DNA from: Trissonchulus latispiculum
Lineage: Eukaryota; Nematoda; Enoplea; Enoplida; Ironidae
Direction: 5' to 3'
DNA: 64,000 nt
NCBI GenBank assembly: GCA_030248195.1
Contig: JASAND010020159.1
Coordinates: 1 to 64,000 of the forward strand
In this document: piece by piece, positions 1 to 10,391 of the stretch
How the letters are laid out: the number at the start of each line of letters is the position of its first letter
How positions within the stretch are numbered: the first letter of the stretch is position 1
Made by a program: the position numbers and the translations under genes
The notes under the pieces: model-generated
What the model was told of the DNA's origin: nothing
Databases searched by the model: none
What the model saw: only the letters and a program-made list of their open reading frames with translations

Positions 1-887
1 CGGAGGAGCTATTTTAGTGCGCTTGCAATAAGGCAAAGCAAAATATGCTGCCGTTTTGATAGTCGCATTGGGCGGCCGTTAGCTGGCTGCCAGAACGGCC
101 AACGGCCGGCTGGGCTGCCACCTGGTCCAATTAAACCGTTGTCAAACTTCAGATCTCTCTAAAACGTTGGGCCAAACCATTCGCAGCCTCTCTCCTCTTA
201 AGGGGGGGGGGCTACGAAGGGGTTGGCGCGACATCGTCGGAGAGAGCAACGTTTTCGCCTATCGTTAGCCAACATATCAAAGTAAAAAGTTTAGGGTGGG
301 CAACAATATTTCTCATATACACCGTGCACAGGACGCCAAAGTGCAAACTCTAGTTCGAAAAATGGGTTTTTGCAAAAGGCTTTTTCAGCTCTGGTGAATT
401 AACGCTTTGACCGATTTTGTCAATTTTTGCTACGAATGTTTACTGTTACTCCAACTAAGTACTAAACGTATTCCGGCTTTCGAGCGCTGCTTGCTTCTTC
501 AGCAATAACAGGTCAAAGTTTGAAATCTGGCAGAAAGTTGCGATGTGACCGTGCGCCGTTTTCGATCTAATAAAATTGGCAGCCCCTAGCCTACCCTAGC
601 TTTTTACCAATTATTAGGCTCTAATAGGGGGAACTGTGGGTACGTTTCGAGGGCTTTGGTTTTCTGGTTAGTGTGCTAGCAAACTTTTTGTTAGGAAATA
701 AACCTTATTTTTAGGGCTGAAAAGCTAGCTAAGCGCAGTAAAAATGCGGTCAAAAACTTTTTGCTCCGATTTTGCCGAAAAGGTGCATATAGGGGTTATT
801 TGACCTGCTGAATCCGAATATGACGCTTCCTTCCTGCGCTTACAACTTACAAAAAGTCTTAGAGCTGTTTGGAGCGATCGCCATCCA
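1..887. other. Non-coding, repeat-derived sequence
   Basis: I see no gene here. Positions 60-125 carry GGCCGG-rich sequence related to the element at 896-1418. Positions about 610-810 resemble, weakly, one arm of the foldback element at 2750-3375: both have a GGGG-AAC tract, a TTTGCCGAAAAG or TTTGCTGAAAAG motif and TATAGGGGTT. This looks like decayed transposon sequence. Confidence 0.5.
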
Positions 888-895
888 TGTATAGG

Positions 896-1418
896 TAGTG
901 TTTTAGGACGGCCGGGCAGCCGGCGGCCGGCCGGCGGCTTTTGGGCCGGCGGCCGGCCCGGCTAAGCGTCTGGCCGTCGGGCCGGCGGCCGGCCGTTGGC
1001 CGTTCGGCCGTTCAGCCGCCGGCTGGCCGTTGGCCGGCGGCTGGCCGGCGGCTGGCCGGCGGCTGGCCGCCGGCCTATCACAAATATTTGTAGTTAACAC
1101 TGCAATTTGAACAGAGCTACAAATATTTACAAAACAAATTCAAAAATGAAGGTGAATTTTATCCAAATAGACAAGGTAAAAATTGTTTTGATTGTTTTTG
1201 TAATGCATGATATAAATATTTTGCAATTTTCTGGCTCAGACACTGAAAAATATGTGTTGCTAACCACCGGCCAGCCGGCGGCCGGCCGGCCGGTGGCCGC
1301 CGGCTATGAACGGCCAACGGCCGGCCGGCCGGCCGTTGGCCGGCGGCCGGCCGTGGACATTTTACTGCGGCCGGCGGCCGGCCGCCGGCCGGTTCCACCC
1401 GGCCGTTCTAAAACACTA
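896..1418. mobile_element. hAT-like non-autonomous element with GGCCGG arrays
   Basis: The 523-bp element is flanked by a perfect 8-bp duplication, TGTATAGG, at 888-895 and 1419-1426. Its ends are inverted repeats: TAGTGTTTTAGGACGGCCG on the left and the complement of CGGCCGTTCTAAAACACTA on the right. Both arms consist of iterated GGCCGGC motifs around an AT-rich core at about 1080-1260. The 8-bp TSD and TAGTG-type terminus fit hAT. There is no transposase. A truncated relative ends at 48016. Confidence 0.8.
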
Positions 1419-1426
1419 TGTATAGG

Positions 1427-1445
1427 TACATACTTCCAGAAATCA

Positions 1446-1481
<36 letters not shown>

Positions 1482-2741
1482 CATTTCTAAACATTGGAGC
1501 GAGGTTTGGTGACGTAGCTTTCAGCACATCTTGGCACACTCACTGGCCTGTAATGCGCAAAGTTTCAGCCGATTCTGCCACAGTACTTTTGGAGTAATTG
1601 ACTTACATCTTCGAAATGGTACCAAATAACAGCGACAATATCTAGCATGTGATCTAGCACTGCGAACGCAGGGATTAACGAAATCACGTCATTTTTTACA
1701 CAAGTTAAGACAGATACTTGGAAGTTGGAGTATTAATTGAAGCAAAGTTGAGTTTATTTGGTACACCACAGCCCATTAGATGTTAGTTTAATCTCCACCC
1801 TTATAGACCTATGTACAACACCCAATTTTTCGCACTTTGATTGTATCACACAGAAAAGAATACAATGATCCAGAGATTATCTTACACGATATCAAAGCAC
1901 TTATGTCAGAACTATTTCTGGAAAATTTGGGTACCGTACCTTGCGACCAGGGCGAGGCGAAGTTTTGTGTACGTGTCATGTCGAGCTTTGGACCGACAAC
2001 ACCAACTTCTGATGGCTCCACAGGACACAACGCTGCATGAAATTCTTTCAAACTTTAAACTATTTTGCACTAAACCTAATACTATTATATATGTCGCAAA
2101 AAACTAGCTAGTTTTCCAACATCGAGCTTTTAGTGTTATGCGTAGCCCCCCTTAACTTCAGATAACTACTGTTACAATTACCATTAACGTATTGAACCCG
2201 GTATGAAGGTTGTGCACATTTGTTCACATTCCTGTTGCGGCTCACTCTACTGAAGTTCCTTCTATGGCAGCTCAGTGAGCTCAGTGATACCTTTGCTCTA
2301 CCTATCTCAATGTTGCACGGTCATAACAACTCACTTTCACTTTTCGCTGTATGAACTGTTTATTTATATACCTATTTCAGTTCAGCAGTTTATTTTACTA
2401 TTAGTAGGGAGCAGAGGCATATTACAAATTCATAGGCAGTGGCCAATTCCTAACATTTCCTATTTTTTACAAGCTGGCAGCAAGATTGCCAAATTCTATC
2501 AAGACTCTATGTTAGAAACGTACAAGACGATACGGCTGATACTCTAAACCGTTACAAACTTGTTTTACATAAATTGTGCTTACAAAATTTAATTTTTATG
2601 TTACACAGTTTGTTCAAATTGTAGAGGTGAAGGTATGCATGCGGTTAACTAACACCGTCCAAACGCGCCTTGGCTTCTTGAAAAAAGTCACGGACCGCTT
2701 ATTAAAATTCCCGGTAATTATTCCCTTTGCACGAACAAGCA
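1427..2741. other. Intergenic sequence with microsatellite and inverted-pair repeat
   Basis: A (TA)n microsatellite lies at about 1448-1480. Positions about 1937-2140 are homologous, in opposite orientation, to 47625-47820; shared blocks include GGCTCCACAGGAC and AAACTTTAAACTATTTTGCA. In both places this repeat lies near a GGCCGG element. Short open frames at 1809-2107 and 2275-2547 show no recognisable domain and are not annotated. Confidence 0.5.
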
Positions 2742-2749
2742 GCCTAATC

Positions 2750-3375
2750 GGGTCTTTCCCCCCCATAGCTTCGTAGAAGTACTGAAGATGCACACTTTGA
2801 CGGATTGAGTTGAAATTTGGTAGGGGTGGGTTTTCGGACCTGCTGATTTCAAAAATGCAAAAATTTTAAAATTTTAAAAAAAAATTTTAAAAATTTTAAA
2901 ATTTTAGTTTGGTAAGGGGGGACCAAGGGGAACCGAAAAATTTTTTGTCTTCGATTTTGCTGAAAAGATGTATATAGGGGTTTTCGGCGTCGTAGAACAC
3001 GAATCTGAAATCCGTTTTTCGATCCAGCTTTTTGTTAGCTCAATATAAGCTAAAGTTCTAAGCTTAAGATGCAAGCTTAGCCTGAGCTAACGAAAAGCTG
3101 GATCGAAAAACGGATTTCAGAATCGTGTTCTACGTCCCCGAATACCCCTATATACATCTTTTCAGCAAAATCGAAGACAAAACATTTTTCGGTTCCCCTT
3201 GGTCCCCCCTACCAAACTAAAATTTTAAAATTTTTAAAAATTTTTTAAAATTTTAAAATATTTGCATTTTTGAAATCAGCAGGTCCGAAAACCTACCCCT
3301 ACCAAATTTCAACTCAATCCGCCAAAGTGTGCATCTTCAGTACTTCTACGAAGCTATGGGGGGGATAATGGACCC
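2750..3375. mobile_element. Foldback-type palindromic element
   Basis: An almost complete 626-bp palindrome with its centre near 3063 and arms of about 310 bp. It is flanked by a perfect 8-bp duplication, GCCTAATC, at 2742-2749 and 3376-3383. The ends read GGGTC..CCCCCCCATAG and CTATGGGGGGG..GACCC. The arms include AT-rich AAATTTT tracts and the motif TGTATATAGGGGT. There is no coding capacity. Decayed relatives occur at about 25590-25850 and 35540-35860. TIRs starting with GGG and an 8-bp TSD fit several superfamilies (hAT, Merlin, P), so I do not assign one. Confidence 0.85.
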
Positions 3376-3543
3376 GCCTAATCAGTATATTAATAGTGGT
3401 ATTATATAAATTACTATTAGTTTAACATGATCAAATGTTCTTGTGTATGTACTTCATTGTAAAATCGTTTAGATTTTGTGTCTGACACAGAAAAACTAAA
3501 CTACATTGCACACATCGTGTTCACTAGGATACAGTTATTCTAA

Positions 3544-3659
3544 GGGCCTTTTCGCGCGTGAGTTAAAAGAGTAGAGTTAAAATTTTTTAACTCCTTTGAC
3601 GCAGCAGGCGAGTTAAGTTGAACTACTTAACTCGTTTAACTCGCTGCGCGAACAGGCCC
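3544..3659. mobile_element. PIF/Harbinger-like MITE
   Basis: A 116-bp element with terminal inverted repeats GGGCCTTTTCGCGC and GCGCGAACAGGCCC, flanked by TAA at 3541-3543 and 3660-3662. A GGGCCT-type terminus with a 3-bp TWA duplication is the signature of PIF/Harbinger MITEs. The interior repeats GAGTTAA and TTAACTC motifs. Confidence 0.75.
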
Positions 3660-3662
3660 TAA

Positions 3663-4153
3663 CATGTTCGTTGAATTTGCTGTTCTAATGATGAATGCAA
3701 AATCGTACTACTTGTACAAGCAAATTTTGCAATTTTGGATTAGAAATTCCCTGCAATTTGTAGTTTAACATTGGACATCGGACATCAGCCAACTGAAAAT
3801 TATTATAGATGGCAATTCGGAATTAGGTTCCACAATTTCTTGCGTTCCGCTAGCATTTAAGTTACAAGTAAGAAATGGGCGATGACACACAGAATCACAT
3901 TTATTTAAGCAAAACCTAAGATAACATATACAAGTTGAATGTATGTTGTAGGCAGGAAGCAAAAGCTCACAAAAATAAGCTCAAGAACAGTTTACACTTT
4001 GGTGTAAAGAATGGTTAGTAATTATTTACATGACAAATAGCAGACTAAGTCTGAATTATGTCCTTATTTCGAAGTTATGAATGTTCGCGTCAGTCGTGAG
4101 TCAAAAGGAGAGTAAACTGTCAATAAATTCTACGAAAACAAGATTAGACCTAC
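3663..4153. other. Sequence downstream of orphan paralogue 1; terminal exon unresolved
   Basis: The exon at 4154-4634 must splice into something at lower coordinates. One acceptor on the minus strand near 3851 (ATGCTAG followed by CGGAACGC) would give a phase-compatible short tail of about 15 residues before a stop, but nothing supports this choice over others. Confidence 0.3.
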
Positions 4154-4634
4154 TAGGGTCTGCGGTTTCCGGTCGAATATTGGCCGGAGGACTGCTGGAA
4201 GTGGTTGACAGCTGACGGAAGAATTCCCAACGCCGTTGCTCGATCCCCTGAGGTCCGTCCGGGAAGGATGGACCCTCCGCAGGACTGAAGGAGGGCCAGA
4301 CCGGGGTCACTGGCTCTCGACCAAGTCCCGGCTGATCACAGACCAGATCAGCCAGACACTGCATCGATGGACGAGTAGAGGAGCTCTGAGAAGTGCCGCT
4401 TCGGCGACCTCGGAAATGGGATTCTTTCCCGAATTTCTTAGGACCCCCTGGGGAGGAAAGAGCCTGCTGTGATCTTTCAGTGGGGGCAAAGATGGCTGTG
4501 TAACCAGGAGGCATGGCGTAGACCAAGGGCTTGTCTACAGGGTGAATAGACGGTATTCGATCCAAGTAGGGTCGAGGCGACGAAGGGGGCCTGTCATAGG
4601 CACCAGCGAATTCCATTTCTCCCCAATGAATCAT
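4154..4634 (-). CDS. Orphan tandem family, paralogue 1, first coding exon
   Basis: I do not recognise this protein. The ATG at 4634 starts M-I-H-W-G-E-M-E-F, an opening shared with the exons at 7746-8241 and 14334-14799. Around residue 35 comes SIHPVDKP and then YAMPPGYT; the second paralogue has SIHPVEKS and YAVSPGH. A basic patch, HFRGRR, near residue 75 aligns with FFRHRE and YFRHTS in the others. The protein is Pro/Ser/Arg-rich and looks disordered, with no signal peptide or membrane segment. The frame runs 160 codons plus one base to a GTAGGT donor (phase 1), the same phase as both paralogues; the frame also stays open to a stop at 4101. The exon is clearly GC-richer than its surroundings. 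Function is unknown. The GY motif is faintly like ciliary microtubule inner proteins, but this is only a guess. Confidence 0.65.
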
Positions 4635-6673
4635 GGTGTAGCAATTAATAGCTTTCAAAGACTAGTTCTGAATCAGAGCAATCCTTAAAATCCAATAAAT
4701 TTTTCTGTGGCTTTTCCTGAATAATTAAAATTTGTAAAGCTTGAACTTTAAACAAACTGTACTTTACACTATAGAAATTACTGGGAAAGTGAAAGGCAAA
4801 GGAATCCGTTGCGTTGAATCCGTTGCGTTCTATTATTCTAGTTTAAAAGAAAACTATTAAAGTCCAAAAATATTTCTACCAAAAGCATTTCTTTGTTAAA
4901 CTTTCATACTAATTAACTATAGAAATGAACAAATTGAAAAAGCGTGACTTCAGCAAAGACTAAACTCAGTTCCATCAATGTAATCATTTGCTAAATTTTA
5001 AAACTTTAAGGATTCTAAAACTGTGTGGGCGACTGCCGAGTACCGCCTACGAAAAAGTATATGCAGGAAAAGCCATTCAGAAAAAACAACTTGGCAACGG
5101 AGTGTGGACTGAATTTTTTCTATTCAAATTCAGTCCTTTATAACAATCTGTGACTCAGAAGCTGACTACGCAAAAACACCCGTTTATTCAATTTCCCCCT
5201 CTGGAATTTCAACTATTTTAAAAATCTACATTTCAATCACAGATGTTACATGCACTTATGTGCGCAGTATATATTAAGCAGGATGCTCCATTTCATATAC
5301 ACTTTCAGCACATCATACGCACCACACATCCATATCCTGTAATATGTTCACGCTAACTTGATTCCTACGCAATTACGTATACAATTTAAAATTATTCCAG
5401 CTGGGGAGTATTGACTCAGCCCCCTCTCTACCCGAACCACATCATGTCAATTAAGACTTCAAGTCTGTCATGTGCTCAGTTCTTGGATACAACTGAACTT
5501 TATCTTTCATGAGTAAGTAAGCTAAAAAAATAGGAATGAATCAGAAAAGTAAATTCTGTCTGAAAATAACTCCTTGCAAAACTACTTTCATATAAAATAA
5601 AAGTACGGAAATTCGTAACCCAAGGTAACCAGATACCTGACAAAGCTAATTCCACCTGCGGCCAACTCTAATATGAGGTACGTAACATACCTATATATAA
5701 AATTTGCTTATATCACCTATTCTCCGCCAGTGACGCAGTATTGCACAATCTATCAGTGACTCAGAACTTTTACGTGGGAGTCGGTTTCACCCTCAGTCGT
5801 GGCGATTCGCTGACGTCATTTGACGCAACTGCCATGAACTTGTCATGGGGTATTGGAAACTATACATATATAGACTGTGTTATGTCCACAATAGACATCG
5901 ATTTCATATCAAAACGCACGCCCACAACTATTATATCAAGAAATTTAGAAAGGATTGGGAAGTTTGAGAATAAATAAAATCACATCATGACGAAAATTCA
6001 AAATATTCTCCAAAAAACAGGTGAATAAGAAGCAGCTGTTGAAACTTTTTGTTTACCTTTAGCACAATTTGAACTCCTTTGAGTGACATTGAAACTGGTT
6101 TTCTATCCAACTTTAACTTTGTCGCTTTTTCCGACAACAATAACGAAGTCAAACTTTACGGGGAGGCATCAGAAACGGGTTTTTAACAAGCGATTTATTT
6201 TACATTTGGCATGGAACTGGGCAAAAAATACAAAATATGGCCATTGAATTAAACCACAATTTTTTATCAAATTTCAGAGTTGTTCATGCACTCAGAACCA
6301 CTGCAGCGAAAATCTTCATGTGCAGACAAAAATGAGGCCCAAACTCCAAACTTGTACTGTTTCATTCAACTATAAGCAGTTATGCTGAATGCTGAGGCCT
6401 TAAACCGGACTCCTGAATTGAAGCTTGAAGCTCTTTCTTAACTCATCTATCGCTTGAACTGGGTGCCAAATTTCAGCCAAATTTAAATGGCATTACGGCA
6501 CTTACGGGTTAAAATAACACTGACAGTCTGTGATACACTGACAGACAAGTGATCAAAGCAAAGCCATTAAAGCTCTCTTGACACACACTTTATCAGTACA
6601 ACTTCTCAGATATCAAGCATTAGCCTAAGTCAACATAATCAGCAACTAAGTACATCGCCAAGAACTACAAGGC
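4635..6673. other. Intergenic, upstream of orphan paralogue 1
   Basis: No gene is seen. A small GC-richer patch at about 5730-5850 contains the palindrome TGACGTCA at 5811-5818, the cAMP-response-element consensus, but it lies about 1.2 kb upstream of the nearest start and may be chance. A 79-codon frame at 5741-5977 (+) has no recognisable features. Confidence 0.4.
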
Positions 6674-6676
6674 TAA

Positions 6677-7431
6677 CGGCCGTTTGCACCAACTTCGAGA
6701 TTAGCTCAAGCTTAAGCTGGAGCTAATCTCGAACTCAAGATCGGGTAAGCTTGAGCTTATCTCTAACTTCAACCTCGAGGTTATCTCTTGCACTAACTGA
6801 TTTCTGTTCCAGATTAGTCAAGCTGGAGCTAAGCTCCAGCTAAACTCTAACTTGTGGGTTATCCAATGCAATGCTGTTAAAGAGTCACGTGCTAAGTGAT
6901 AGGGCCAATCAAAAGCTAGCAGCATTTTTCAACTATTCTACGTTTACTTTACACATTACAATTGCAGTAATTCGCTTAACAATGAGGATTATGATTGCTT
7001 CCAAATGTCTGCAGTTGCGACGACGACTGCTACCTCCTACAGTTCAAGTTTACGAGCACGAAGGCAGCGGTTAAAATTAATGTTTTTGTGAATGATAAGA
7101 ACATTTACAAAACAACACTTAGAAATTACGTTGTCTAATTTCTGCGGAGTTATTGCTAACAGTTGCAGATTCCTGTAACTGGGCATTCAAATTTGAGAAT
7201 TCAAATTATATGCTTTGTTCAACGCGGTTATTTTGTTGTAAAAATGGTCAGAAATAGAGTCAATCCTACTCTTGACCAGGATTGAAATTTAGACGCTCGA
7301 GATTAGCTCGAGGTTGAGTTAATCTCAAACTTTTGTTGGTGCAACGCTCTTGCAGATAACCTCAAGCTAATCTCGAGCTAAGCTCAAGGTAATCTCAACC
7401 TGGAGCTTATATTGGTTGGTGCAAACCGGTG
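6677..7431. mobile_element. PIF/Harbinger-like element between paralogues 1 and 2
   Basis: The 755-bp element has ends CGGCCGTTTGCACCAA and (complement of right end) CACCGGTTTGCACCAA, flanked by TAA at 6674-6676 and 7432-7434. Subterminal regions repeat GAGATTAGCTC and AGCTTAAGCT motifs many times on both strands. A relative lies at 8669-10376. No transposase is encoded. Confidence 0.75.
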
Positions 7432-7745
7432 TAAGTGATCAGGAAAGCTGAACATGGAACTAACATACATTGAATAGTCCTGTGACGAGCACAAAACCAC
7501 TTTTCTGTTTCTCAATCATGTATACGCATTTTTTCAAATCGGCATTCTTTCTGAATACAACTATGCATACAATAGATTGCATAAATCATCACTTATATTT
7601 AAACAGATTACAAATATACCTAAACATGATCAAACGTTCAGCTGTGATTAAAAAAGCTAAACTCTCTGGAATCCGGATGCATTATTCTAAATTGCCATGC
7701 AAATATCAGTCAGGAATTTAGCAAAACAACAACATCTAATCTTAC

Positions 7746-8241
7746 TTTTCAAAACCACATTGTCCTCATCGTCAGCCAAATCCAGGCTTATCTTTGGCGA
7801 CTGAGGATCGTCTTGAGTCAGTGAGGTCTGCTGACTCAAAGGAGGGGTCCAGTTTACAAAATGCGGGTGTTTATGCCAAAAGTTATAAGCAGGAGGGCTC
7901 ATAACACTAGTTGTGGGAACATCCAGCAGGGATTTGTTGGAGTCCGTTCGACTGGCCAAACATTGGAGTGAAGGCAGCGGCCGCTGTTTTGGCATCGGAC
8001 TTCGCTCTCGGTGTCGGAAAAACCGCAAGTCCCGTTCAGTACGATTACTAGGACCAGCTGCAGCAATTTTCGACGTCGGTACGACTGGTTTTTGCCCGTC
8101 AAAAGCAACGTGGCCAGGAGAAACGGCATAGAAAAACGATTTCTCTACCGGGTGAATTGAAGGGGGTTGTTCAGATCCAATTGTGGGGACAGGGGGACCA
8201 TCGTGTCCGATTGAATACTCCAACTGCCCAAAATGAATCAT
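7746..8241 (-). CDS. Orphan tandem family, paralogue 2, first coding exon
   Basis: An unrecognised protein, paralogous to 4154-4634 and 14334-14799. The ATG at 8241 starts M-I-H-F-G-Q-L-E-Y. SIHPVEK follows near residue 30, then FYAVSPGH, and the basic block RFFRHRERSPMPKQRPLPSL near residue 75, which matches the position of HFRGRR in paralogue 1. SLQCLA aligns with SMQCLA of paralogue 1. The C-terminal end is acidic (LADDEDN). The exon has 165 codons plus one base and ends at a strong GTAAGA donor (AA|GTAAGATT), phase 1. No signal peptide, membrane segment or catalytic motif is visible. Downstream exons between 4635 and 7745 were not identified. The conserved N-terminus, same strand, same donor phase and raised GC content support a real gene. 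Confidence 0.65.
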
Positions 8242-8668
8242 TGTTGTGATATAAAATTGTGTGTATTAATGTTATTCACTAGAAACTTCAATAATATGTA
8301 ATAAAAATGCTACAGGAGAATATTTTCAAAGAAGACCTATGCACTATGCAGCTGTTACCAAAATCATAATGTTGGTTGACATCGACCTGAAAAACAGAAG
8401 CTTTTGCTACACCCCAAATTTTTACGCCTAATCCTCTAATTCCAAATCTCTGGTGCTTTCTACTCATGTCAAACAACCACACTCTCTCGGTAGCATTGTC
8501 ATGCTATTAATACTTTATGGACAAAGTTGCTAACACGACCGGCTACGGTATTATTGCCGAAATTTCCGGGCAAACTGCAGATCCCACATTTCGCCATTAG
8601 TGCACCACAGTAGAAAGAAATCTAAAATGATGTATTCTCACTAAGACTATCACTGTGCTGAGATATAC

Positions 8669-10376
8669 GCTCGTTTGCACCAACATCAAGATTATCTCTA
8701 GCTTAAGCTAGAGATAATCTTCAAGTTCAAGATTGACTTAGCTGTAGCTTATCTCTAAGTCTGAGTTACAGATTATCTGCTGCACCAACCAAAATTAGTT
8801 CGAGATTATCCAATCTACAGCTTAAGCTCAAGATTGTCTCAAGTTAAGGATTAACCAATCAAATTCTGCTTTCCTATCATGTGATGAACCGTCTCACCAA
8901 TCAAGCTACACCTTTCGTTTGTTTTAATACGTCACAATTTGAAATTTGAAGGTTTTCTGTCGACTACAAAATGACATTTACTTGGGCGGCGTCAGCAAGG
9001 AGCATATTGTGTTTAACCATATTATCTAGTTTAAGCACTTTTAAAAAAGGATTGTTTGTAAAATCAAATAGAAAGATATTTGATTTATGTATAAAATATA
9101 TTTATTTATTTCTGCATGTGTATAAAACTAAAATGTTTTGAATATATTGATATAATTTACCACTATGTATTATTTAATTTGCCATTGTAAAAGCATCTTG
9201 ATCAATTTTGGTGAGCTATGGTGTACGGTTGTTTTGATTTTTGATTTGAATCGAATCAAAAGTGTTTTGATGCGACTTTTGATTTTTGATTAATCGAACT
9301 GAATCAAATCATTTAATATTTCACAGCAAAAAATCGAACTGAATCAAATCTAACTGAATTTTCAGAAGCCAAAATCGAACTGAATCAAATCAAAACTTTT
9401 GTCCAGGAATCAATAATTTTGATTTTGATGCGATTTTGATTCACATTTTGATTCAGCAGAATATATGCTAAAAACTTTCACTAGTCTCATATGTACTTGT
9501 AAACTACTTTTTCATGCATGCATATTTACGAGTACTGTTTAACCTTTTTTAGTTTGGAAGGCTATATTGGCAGGCATTTACTGGATTAAGGTTTATTGCT
9601 TTATGAAGCCTTTTGCGTTTCGAAAGACTGTAAGATCATTATCTTTACATTAGCTATAACTTTTATTAAGATTAGCATGCAAGGATTTCATTAAAGCCAG
9701 GAAGTCTAACATATATTAAAAATCTCTACGGCAGCAATAGGCATTCAATATTATGAAAAATGAAAATTTTATGTTCTCAAAACGTCCTGAAATTTTCACG
9801 TTATCACTACACCAACCTCTGGTGAGTATGAATTAGGTTGGTTTAAATTATGTAATATTTTCAAAAACGCTAATTTGAAAAATCAAAAGTCGCATCAAAA
9901 TTCAGTTTTGGTAAAAACTGCATCAAAATCAAAACTCTTTCAAATTGAAAAAATCGAACTGCATCAAATCAATTCATTTCTCGAGAGCAGAAAATCGAAC
10001 TGAATCAAATCTGATGATTTTTCAGATGCGAAAATCGAACTGAATCAAATCTAAACTTTTGAGGCCGCATCAATACAACCGTACTATGGTGTTTATAAAG
10101 TATAATAATATTCAAAACTTGTTGTCCAAATAGAAGAAATGCTCATTTACGGTACGGCTCAAATGCAGACATCTCTAGTGGAAACCTCGAGATTATCTTG
10201 ACCTAATCCTAGTCAGGGGTAGGATTGAAATATCAGTAGTTGGAGATTATCTCGAGCTCGCGATTATCCCCAGCTTTAGTTGGTGCAATGCTCTGTGAAG
10301 ATAATCTCCAGTTAATCTTGAGTTAATCTCGAGATAATCTCAAGCTAGAGATTATCTCTTTTGGTGCAATCCAGTG
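8669..10376. mobile_element. PIF/Harbinger-like element carrying a nested transposon
   Basis: The left end CGCTCGTTTGCACCAAC and right end TTTTGGTGCAATCCAGTG match the family of 6677-7431, with the same GATTATCTC and AGCTTAAGCT subterminal iterations. ATA flanks both sides (8666-8668, 10377-10379), a non-standard variant of the expected TWA duplication. A separate 860-bp element (9224-10083) has inserted inside, leaving about 840 bp of the host element. Confidence 0.65.
9224..10083. mobile_element. Nested TIR element with GAACTGAATCAAAT iterations
   Basis: The 860-bp element is flanked by a perfect 8-bp duplication, CTATGGTG (9216-9223, 10084-10091). Its ends are TACGGTTGTTTTGAT and, complemented, TACGGTTGTATTGATGC. 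Both subterminal regions hold several direct repeats of AATCGAACTGAATCAAATC (three in each half). The 8-bp TSD and iterated subterminal motifs suggest a hAT-type non-autonomous element whose transposase binds the repeats; that binding role is inference. Confidence 0.8.
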
Positions 10377-10391
10377 ATAGGTTCTATAAAC

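Noticed and set aside
903..1481. Open frames on both strands coding Pro/Ala/Gly/Arg-rich peptides
   Set aside because: They are produced by GGCCGG simple repeats inside the transposon at 896-1418, which lack stops in several frames.
5811..5818. TGACGTCA as a functional cAMP-response element for orphan paralogue 1
   Set aside because: It is a perfect consensus, but it is more than 1 kb from the start codon and there is no other promoter evidence.
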